From an uncultured Muribaculaceae bacterium (GTDB lineage: Bacteria; Bacteroidota; Bacteroidia; Bacteroidales; Muribaculaceae): a stretch of DNA of 20,315 bases. The notes beneath the pieces were generated by a model that worked only from the letters and a program-made list of their open reading frames with translations, searched no databases and had not been told where the DNA came from. The stretch is from the NCBI GenBank assembly GCA_910586475.1, contig CAJUHM010000042.1, forward strand, positions 1-20,315, read 5' to 3'. The position numbers and the translations under genes were made by a program. Below, piece after piece: positions 15,659-20,315 of the stretch. Each line of letters starts with the position of its first letter. Within the stretch, counting starts at the first letter, position 1.

Positions 15659-17133
15659 GTCCGTTCACAGTCGTTCTGACAATAGGTGTCTATTTCGCCC
15701 TTCTTCTGATCGTAGGGCGGCTTGCGTCGCGCAATGCCGACAATGCCACATTTTTTACAGGTGGCCGGCGCATGCCCTGGTTTCTTGTCGGGGTTGCAAT
15801 GATCGGAGCGTCGATCTCCGGAGTCACATTTATTTCTGTCCCCGGCATGGTGGCCGCTAAGGGCTATTCCTATCTTCAGATGGTTCTTGGCTTTATCGTG
15901 GGCTATGTGGTCATAGCGACATTCCTCGTCCCGGTCTTCTACAAGCGCAATCTTGTCAGCATCTACGGCTACCTGAGCCAGCGTTTTGGCCCGGGAGCCT
16001 ATCGGTCAGGCGCGTGGCTCTTTTTTGTGTCAAAACTGACGGGAGCTTCTGTCAGATTTTTTGTAGTCTGTGCGGTTTTGCAGTTTCTTGTCTTTTCGCC
16101 GCTCGGAATCCCTTTCGAGATCAATGTGTTTCTTACGATAGCGCTGATCTGGCTCTACACGGCGAGTGCGGGGGTCAAGGCCCTGATATGGACCGATCTG
16201 ATCAAAAGTCTCTGTCTGATCCTTTCGGTCATTCTCTGCATCGCCTACATCGCGCTCAACTGCGGAATCACCATCGCTGATATTCCGGCAGTCGTCACTT
16301 CTCATCCGACTTCCAGAATGTGGCATTTCGACGATCCGATGGCCGGATCTTATTTCTGGAAACAGTTTATCGCAGGAGTCTTTATGGCGATAGCCACAAA
16401 CGGACTCGATCAGGACATGATGCAGCGCAATCTTGCCTGCCGTGATTCTGTGGCGTCGCGCAAGAATATGATTTTCAGCGGCGTGATGCAGTTTTTTGTC
16501 ATCGCACTTTTTCTCGTTCTCGGAACGCTGCTGCTTGTTTTTGTCGAGAAGTCCGGTCTTGAGCTCCCTGAAAAGTCCGACGAACTCTTCGGCCTTGTCG
16601 CCACTCACTCTTCAATGCCCCCTGTCATCGGAATCCTCTTTGTCGTCGGGCTCGTTTCGGCGGCCTATTCGGCAGCCGGTTCGGCTTTGACATCGCTTAC
16701 AACCTCATTTACCATCGATATTCTTGATGCCGGAAATCAGTCAGGCGATGATCCGCGTAGGCTTGCGCGCACGCGTCTTAAAGTGCATGGACTTATGTCG
16801 CTGCTGATGGCTGCGGTCATCATCGTTTTTTATCATCTTTCGACCGACGACGCGATCTCGGCGGTCTATACCGTCGCTTCATATACCTACGGGCCGATTC
16901 TCGGACTGTTTCTCTACGGACTGTTCACCAGATTTTCTATCGCCGACCGTTTTGTTCCGCTGGTCTGCCTTGCGGCGCCTTTCATTTCATGGGCGGTTCA
17001 GTGGGGGCTTGAGCGCTTATTCGGTTATCAGACTGGATTCGAACTGCTTCTGATCAATGCCTTTGTGACCGTCTGCGGTCTCCATCTGCTTCCAATCCGG
17101 AAATCCACGGTCTATGTCGAAGAATCTGTTTAA
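15655..17133 (+). CDS. sodium:solute symporter (SSS family), possible muramic-acid/sugar importer
   Basis: A 492-residue integral membrane protein with about 13 hydrophobic segments. It has the SSS hallmark region GGRRMPWFLVGVAMIGASISGVTFIS after the first helix, LVSIYGYLSQRFG, a mid-protein GLDQDMMQRNLACRD block that is typical of the family, and SAAYSAAGSALTSLTTSF, which contains the helix contributing to Na+ binding. It should couple Na+ entry to solute uptake across the inner membrane. The start overlaps namZ by 4 bases, so translation is probably coupled. The substrate may be N-acetylmuramic acid or a related amino sugar, by analogy with Bacteroidales MurNAc loci where an SSS-like protein has been implicated. 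That assignment is inference from context, not from residues. Confidence 0.9.
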   Translation: MSPFTVVLTIGVYFALLLIVGRLASRNADNATFFTGGRRMPWFLVGVAMIGASISGVTFISVPGMVAAKGYSYLQMVLGFIVGYVVIATFLVPVFYKRNLVSIYGYLSQRFGPGAYRSGAWLFFVSKLTGASVRFFVVCAVLQFLVFSPLGIPFEINVFLTIALIWLYTASAGVKALIWTDLIKSLCLILSVILCIAYIALNCGITIADIPAVVTSHPTSRMWHFDDPMAGSYFWKQFIAGVFMAIATNGLDQDMMQRNLACRDSVASRKNMIFSGVMQFFVIALFLVLGTLLLVFVEKSGLELPEKSDELFGLVATHSSMPPVIGILFVVGLVSAAYSAAGSALTSLTTSFTIDILDAGNQSGDDPRRLARTRLKVHGLMSLLMAAVIIVFYHLSTDDAISAVYTVASYTYGPILGLFLYGLFTRFSIADRFVPLVCLAAPFISWAVQWGLERLFGYQTGFELLLINAFVTVCGLHLLPIRKSTVYVEESV

Positions 17134-18010
17134 CCGCTATATCTGGATTGTCGACACGATCCGTCGTCACGGCTCCATTACGCGTGAGGAGCTCAGTCGC
17201 CTCTGGGAGAAATCAACTGTCGGCGACGGGCGTCCGTTGCCGCGTCGCACGTTCTATAACTACCGGAACGCGATCGAGGAGCTTTTCCGCATCAATATCG
17301 AGTGTAATCCCTCGACGTTCGAGTATTATATCGACGGCGCCGACGCGCATGTTGCCTCTGTCACCGACTGGATGCTCAACACCGCGTCGCTCTCCAACGT
17401 CCTTTCCGATGCCCGCGATGTGGCCGACAGGATATTTCTTGAGGATGTTCCGTCGTCGCGCCAGTTCCTTTCTCCGATGCTTACGGCTATGCGTGAGAAG
17501 AAGACAGTTCGCTTCGGCTATAGCCCCTATTCCCGTACAGGTGCGCCGAAGCCGGTTGATCTCGAGCCATATTTCCTTAAGATTTTCCGTCTGCGGTGGT
17601 ATGTGACCGGGCTTAATGTCAGGGAGAAGGTCATCAAGACCTATGCGCTCGACCGCATCAGCGGCCTGACGCTGCTCAGCGAAACATTCGAGATCCCGCC
17701 CGACTTCGATCCGGAGGCCTATTTCCGCGACAGTTTCGGAATTGTCTTTTCGCAAGGGAAGACCCATAAGGTCACTCTCCGTGTCACCAGCCGTCAGGCA
17801 AAATATTTCCGGGCGCTTCCGCTCCATCATTCCCAGTCGGAGATGATCCATGATTCCTATTCGATTTTCAACTATAACCTCCGACTGACGCCTGATTTCG
17901 TGCAGGAACTCATGAGCTACGGTCCGAATGTGACCGTGCTTGCTCCGGCCGAACTCCGCGCCATGATCGTAAATAATCTCCAGCAATCATTAAAGAACTA
18001 TGAGAATTGA
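17114..18010 (+). CDS. WYL-domain transcriptional regulator
   Basis: A 298-residue helix-turn-helix plus WYL protein. The N-terminal part (about 1-70) contains YIWIVDTIRRHGSITREELSRLWEKS and a second helix-rich segment RRTFYNYRNAIEELF. The WYL domain (about 115-190) has REKKTVRFGYSPYSR, LEPYFLKIFRLRWYVTGLN and TYALDRISGLTLL. The C-terminal WCX-like extension runs to the end. WYL domains bind ligands or nucleic acids and usually tune expression of neighbouring genes, so it is a candidate regulator of its own operon. It overlaps the symporter by 20 bases and trmD by 11 bases, which implies tight coupling to both. The dyads before namZ are plausible but unproven targets. Confidence 0.88.
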   Translation: MSKNLFNRYIWIVDTIRRHGSITREELSRLWEKSTVGDGRPLPRRTFYNYRNAIEELFRINIECNPSTFEYYIDGADAHVASVTDWMLNTASLSNVLSDARDVADRIFLEDVPSSRQFLSPMLTAMREKKTVRFGYSPYSRTGAPKPVDLEPYFLKIFRLRWYVTGLNVREKVIKTYALDRISGLTLLSETFEIPPDFDPEAYFRDSFGIVFSQGKTHKVTLRVTSRQAKYFRALPLHHSQSEMIHDSYSIFNYNLRLTPDFVQELMSYGPNVTVLAPAELRAMIVNNLQQSLKNYEN

Positions 18011-18674
18011 TATATTGACAGTGCTTCCCGAGATGCTTGAGTCGCCTCTCGGGTGTTCGATCCTTAAACGTGCGGCCGACAAGGGTCTGGCCGAATATCA
18101 CGTGCACAATCTTCGGGACTATTCAACCAACCGCCACCGCAAGGTCGACGACTATCCCTTCGGAGGTGAGGCGGGGATGGTTATGCAGATCGAGCCGATC
18201 GACCGCGCCATCGCGGCCCTGAAAGCTGAGCGTGACTACGACGAGGTTATTTTTACGTCGCCTGACGGTGAGCAGTTCACTCAGCCGATGGCCAACAGCA
18301 TGTCGATGCTTGAGAATATCATAATCCTCTGCGGCCACTACAAAGGGATTGACTACCGTATCCGCGAGCATCTGATCACGCGTGAGATCTCGATCGGTGA
18401 TTATGTGCTGACAGGCGGGGAGATTCCGGCGGTTGTCATTACTGATGCGATCGTCCGGCTCATCCCGGGAGTGCTGGGCGACGAACAGAGCGCCCTTTCC
18501 GATTCCTATCAGGACAATCTGCTTGCGCCTCCGGTCTATTCCCGTCCGGCTTCTTACAACGGATGGGATGTCCCCCCGATTCTTCTTTCAGGCCATGAGG
18601 CGAAAATTGCCGAGTGGCGCCACGAACAGGCTCTTGAACGTACGCGCCGCCTGCGTCCGGATCTGCTGAAATGA
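18000..18674 (+). CDS. trmD: tRNA (guanine(37)-N1)-methyltransferase TrmD
   Basis: Adds the N1-methyl group to G37 of tRNAs with a G at position 36, using S-adenosylmethionine, preventing +1 frameshifting. The 224 residues span the SPOUT trefoil-knot domain and a short C-terminal tRNA-binding domain. Motifs: NRHRKVDDYPFGGEAGMVM, FTSPDGEQF, LCGHYKGIDYRI, and the knot ISIGDYVLTGGEIPAVV. By alignment to E. coli TrmD Arg154 and Asp169, the catalytic residues are Arg153 (IVRLIPG) and Asp168 (SDSYQDN). It starts inside the WYL gene's last codons and is not next to rimM, rpsP or rplS, its frequent partners. Its expression may therefore depend on the namZ-operon promoter; no separate promoter is obvious. 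Confidence 0.96.
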   Translation: MRIDILTVLPEMLESPLGCSILKRAADKGLAEYHVHNLRDYSTNRHRKVDDYPFGGEAGMVMQIEPIDRAIAALKAERDYDEVIFTSPDGEQFTQPMANSMSMLENIIILCGHYKGIDYRIREHLITREISIGDYVLTGGEIPAVVITDAIVRLIPGVLGDEQSALSDSYQDNLLAPPVYSRPASYNGWDVPPILLSGHEAKIAEWRHEQALERTRRLRPDLLK

Positions 18675-18763
18675 TCGGTCAACCTAATCCACATAATAAT
18701 TTCTATGCCGGTGAACTCCCTGATGTAGTACAACTTGCCCCGGCAGCGTTCCGACGGAGTTGA
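18671..18763 (+). CDS. 30-residue ORF coupled to the trmD stop, status uncertain
   Basis: ATG at 18671-18673 overlaps the trmD TGA (ATGA), the same arrangement as namZ and the symporter. It reads 30 codons to a TGA at 18761-18763 (MIGQPNPHNNFYAGELPDV and onward, ending FRRS). There is no signal peptide or membrane segment. It could be a genuine small translationally coupled protein, or the N-terminal remnant of a longer gene cut off where the AT-rich segment begins, a few bases downstream. It could also be chance. I recognise no family. Confidence 0.3.
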   Translation: MIGQPNPHNNFYAGELPDVVQLAPAAFRRS

Positions 18764-18770
18764 AATTTAG

Positions 18771-18813
18771 AAAGTCCATAACTTACTGATTTTCCAGTGA
18801 AGTTATGGACTTT
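18771..18813. repeat. long inverted repeat at the trmD 3' end, terminator-like
   Basis: AAAGTCCATAACTT (18771-18784) and AAGTTATGGACTTT (18800-18813) are perfect 14-bp arms. The stem continues with ACTG/CAGT around an ATTTTC loop, with one bulged G, for about 18 bp in total. It lies between convergent genes. No T-run beyond the TTT within the arm follows on either strand, so termination, an RNA-processing structure or a mobile-element footprint are all possible. Confidence 0.7.
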
Positions 18814-18817
18814 ATCG

Positions 18818-18847
18818 TGTCAGCGAAAAGACGCTGTCAGTCGTTTT
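18818..18847 (+). terminator. candidate trmD-operon terminator
   Basis: CAGCG-AAAAGA-CGCTG (18821-18836), extendable past one T-T mismatch to 18818-18839, followed by TTTTT at 18843-18847. It overlaps the last codons of the minus-strand gene at 18837-19211. The stem is short and the T-run is a few bases away, so this is moderate evidence. Confidence 0.4.
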
Positions 18848-19211
18848 TGTAACTATTGTTCACTACGTCTTCCAGTTCTTCATCCGTTACCTCTTTGGAG
18901 AAAATATAATATACATTTGTGCTTGTCGAACTCGCTCCTCCGTAAGCACCTACATAGCCACTCCCTGACGTCACCGATTTAGTATCGACCAATTCCCACC
19001 CTTGCAATGACATATAGTTTAACGCTCCAATGAGCGAAGTAAACTTTAAGTCTTTACCATCTTCGCCTTTGATTGCTTGTCGCTTTTTATTAGAGCCATC
19101 ATCCAGTTTGATGGAATTCTTATGAAATTCCATCTCAACAAATAATTTCTTGGCTTGAATATTGCCACAAAACAAGAAAGATAAAAAAAGTAGGAAACCA
19201 ATTTTTTTCAT
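18837..19211 (-). CDS. small secreted protein with a DUF4177-like motif
   Basis: A 124-residue protein with a cleavable-type signal peptide (MKKIGFLLFLSFLFCGNIQA, cut before KKLF). The Cys at 15 is not in a convincing lipobox. The mature part starts with a strand-like KLFVEMEFH and a polar KLDDGSNKKRQAIKGEDG stretch. It then has SLIGALNYMSLQGWELVDT, the helix-plus-QGWELV signature of DUF4177-type small proteins, and a Gly/Ser/Thr-rich loop (SGSGYVGAYGGASSTSTN) before YYIFSKEV. The acidic C-terminus is DEELEDVVNN. Function is unknown. It is AT-richer than the genes to the left and lies downstream of a LysR gene on the same strand, with a palindrome in between (19297-19316). Confidence 0.75.
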   Translation of the reverse strand: MKKIGFLLFLSFLFCGNIQAKKLFVEMEFHKNSIKLDDGSNKKRQAIKGEDGKDLKFTSLIGALNYMSLQGWELVDTKSVTSGSGYVGAYGGASSTSTNVYYIFSKEVTDEELEDVVNNSYKND

Positions 19212-19296
19212 GAGTGCTTTAATTAGTGTTAGTAATGTTTTATGTTTCTTCTAAACGTTGTGTCAGATTCCGCCATACTATAAATAATCCCAATCG

Positions 19297-19316
19297 TTGA
19301 TATTGATTATATCAAT
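19297..19316. promoter_or_regulatory. candidate LysR-type operator upstream of the secreted-protein gene
   Basis: ATTGATTATATCAAT (19302-19316) is a near-perfect palindrome with a T-N11-A core (19303-19315), the classical LysR box. An alternative pairing is TTGATAT (19297-19303) with ATATCAA (19309-19315). It lies about 90-105 bases before the ATG at 19211. The 11-mer TGATATTGATT (19298-19308) recurs at 20231-20241 just before the LysR gene. Confidence 0.45.
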
Positions 19317-19348
19317 CTATGTTCATATTCGTATGATGTGTCATGGCC

Positions 19349-20218
19349 TTATTTGATAATGGAATCTATGAAGGTATTGTACATCGTTTGCTTGCTCTTG
19401 CCCTTGAGCCATAGAATGCTGACGGACAGCAATTCCTCCTGCCCGCTTATCGGTATGGCAACACATCCGTTTTGGTTACGGATGCTAAGCGGGGCAAGTA
19501 TGGAAAACCAATTGCCCGTTGCCACCATTTCAATGATTAGATTAGTGTCATTTACCTCGATATGAGGCTCGATGGAAACATTGTTGTGCTGCAGGAGACG
19601 TTCCACCATAGTACGGGTATGCATACCCCGAAGAAATGTAGCAAACTGATAATCCTTCATTTCCAGAAGAGACACTCGTGATACACCTGAGAGCGCATGG
19701 CTGTCACTTATGATGACGGATAAGGGTGATACGGTGAGGGGGTGCATCACCACATTGGGTGGCAACCTGTCAGGTGTGTATGTTATTGCTATGTCAAGTT
19801 GGTTTGAAATAAGACTGTTCATCACTTCCTCAACCGTGTTGAACATTCGCACAGTGAGCTTTATGCCAGGGTACTTTCGAGTATAATCCACTATGTGGGA
19901 GTTTAATATTTCCCGTGTGCTATAAGTGACACCAATATTTAACTGCCCTTTATATATATGGTTAAGAGCTTTTATTTCCTGTATTCCCTCATTCAGTTTG
20001 CTCAGAGCTGCCGAGGTGTATTCCTTAAATTCCTTTCCCGATTCGGTAATGAACACTTTCTTTCCGATACGGTCAAACAGCCTTACTCCAAGTTCTTCCT
20101 CAAGCTGCTTTATGCTTATCGAAAGGGTGCTTTGAGTGATAAACAGCTCTTTTGACGCTTCCGTGAAATTCAATAATTCAGCAAGTTTTACGAAATATCT
20201 TATTTGCGACAATTCCAT
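19349..20218 (-). CDS. LysR-family transcriptional regulator
   Basis: A 289-residue LTTR. The N-terminal winged HTH reads MELSQIRYFVKLAELLNFTEASKELFITQSTLSISIKQLEEELGVRLFDR, with the recognition helix around residues 28-45. A linker helix leads into a two-lobed effector domain (about 90-289), with GQLNIGVTYSTREILNSHIVDYTRKYPGIKLTVRMF and ISNQLDIAITYTPDRLPPNVVMHPL. The frame opens four codons earlier at 20230, but the canonical LysR start MELSQIRYF favours 20218, and the earlier ATG lies at the edge of the repeated TGATATTGATT motif. The effector is not predictable. LTTRs often autoregulate and act on an adjacent gene; the candidates are the secreted protein downstream or a gene beyond the right edge. 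Composition is AT-richer than the core genes. Confidence 0.9.
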   Translation of the reverse strand: MELSQIRYFVKLAELLNFTEASKELFITQSTLSISIKQLEEELGVRLFDRIGKKVFITESGKEFKEYTSAALSKLNEGIQEIKALNHIYKGQLNIGVTYSTREILNSHIVDYTRKYPGIKLTVRMFNTVEEVMNSLISNQLDIAITYTPDRLPPNVVMHPLTVSPLSVIISDSHALSGVSRVSLLEMKDYQFATFLRGMHTRTMVERLLQHNNVSIEPHIEVNDTNLIIEMVATGNWFSILAPLSIRNQNGCVAIPISGQEELLSVSILWLKGKSKQTMYNTFIDSIIK

Positions 20219-20230
20219 AAATATTACCAA

Positions 20231-20265
20231 TGATATTGATTGAATAATTTAATTGTGTAAATGTA
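20231..20265 (-). promoter_or_regulatory. candidate LysR autoregulatory site and weak -7 box
   Basis: TGATATTGATT (20231-20241) repeats the motif in the palindrome at 19298-19308. It carries one half-site ATTGAT (20235-20240), with a degraded partner half (4 of 6 at 20244-20249). On the minus strand TACATTTA (20265-20258) is a one-mismatch -7 box. The remaining bases to 20315 are AT-rich with no supportable gene. Confidence 0.35.
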
Positions 20266-20315
20266 AGTATCTCGTATAAATAAATTAATGTATTGACATG
20301 TTAAGCCGCAGGTCT

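Noticed and set aside
17213..17986. A 257-codon open frame antisense to the WYL gene
   Set aside because: It is fully inside the WYL regulator and has no family features.
20298..20315. Possible start (ATG at 20298 on plus) or gene end (TTA at 20301 read on minus) at the right edge
   Set aside because: Only 4-6 codons are visible, so neither can be supported.

Overview
The window looks like a chromosomal segment of a moderately GC-rich member of the Bacteroidales. A Muribaculaceae-type gut bacterium (Muribaculum/Duncaniella-like) is my best guess, from protein style alone. Support comes from gene content: a two-subunit 2-oxoglutarate:ferredoxin oxidoreductase, a PNPase with an Arg-rich tail, MetY, and a NamZ/DUF1343 protein beside an SSS transporter. 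Promoters also fit, with the Bacteroidetes -7 box (TAnnTTTG) upstream of many genes and few Shine-Dalgarno-like sites. No rRNA, tRNA, CRISPR array, transposase or phage gene was seen.

Layout, left to right. (1) 1-349: a possible C-terminal end of a plus-strand gene, then a convergent intergenic hairpin. (2) 350-1177, minus: two tandem paralogous small lipoproteins. (3) 1392-4259, minus: korB and korA, ending in a strong terminator. (4) 4401-8246, minus: mutS followed 15 bases later by a class I aminotransferase. (5) 8331-9620, minus: metY, with the best-matching promoter of the window. (6) 9767-11998, minus: pnp with a strong terminator. (7) 12229-14410, plus: a patatin-like hydrolase and a GT4 glycosyltransferase, separately promoted. 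(8) 14480-18674, plus: an overlapping operon namZ (exo-muramidase) - SSS symporter - WYL regulator - trmD, with a 30-codon ORF coupled to the trmD stop. (9) 18765-20315: an AT-richer segment with a long inverted repeat, a small secreted DUF4177-like protein and a LysR regulator, both minus.

How the genes fit together. Blocks 3-6 are core metabolism and information processing: ferredoxin-linked central carbon metabolism, amino-acid/PLP chemistry, mismatch repair, sulfur assimilation into homocysteine, and RNA turnover. Block 8 is the most coherent functional unit: a periplasmic exo-N-acetylmuramidase, an inner-membrane symporter that may import the released sugar, and a ligand-sensing-type WYL regulator, with overlaps that imply one transcript reaching into the essential tRNA methyltransferase trmD. 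Block 9 looks like an accessory insertion: base composition shifts, and a LysR-type regulator sits upstream of a small secreted protein with a matching palindrome in front of it.

Limits: all functions come from reading motifs. Promoters and terminators are pattern matches, and no alignment or database search was possible.
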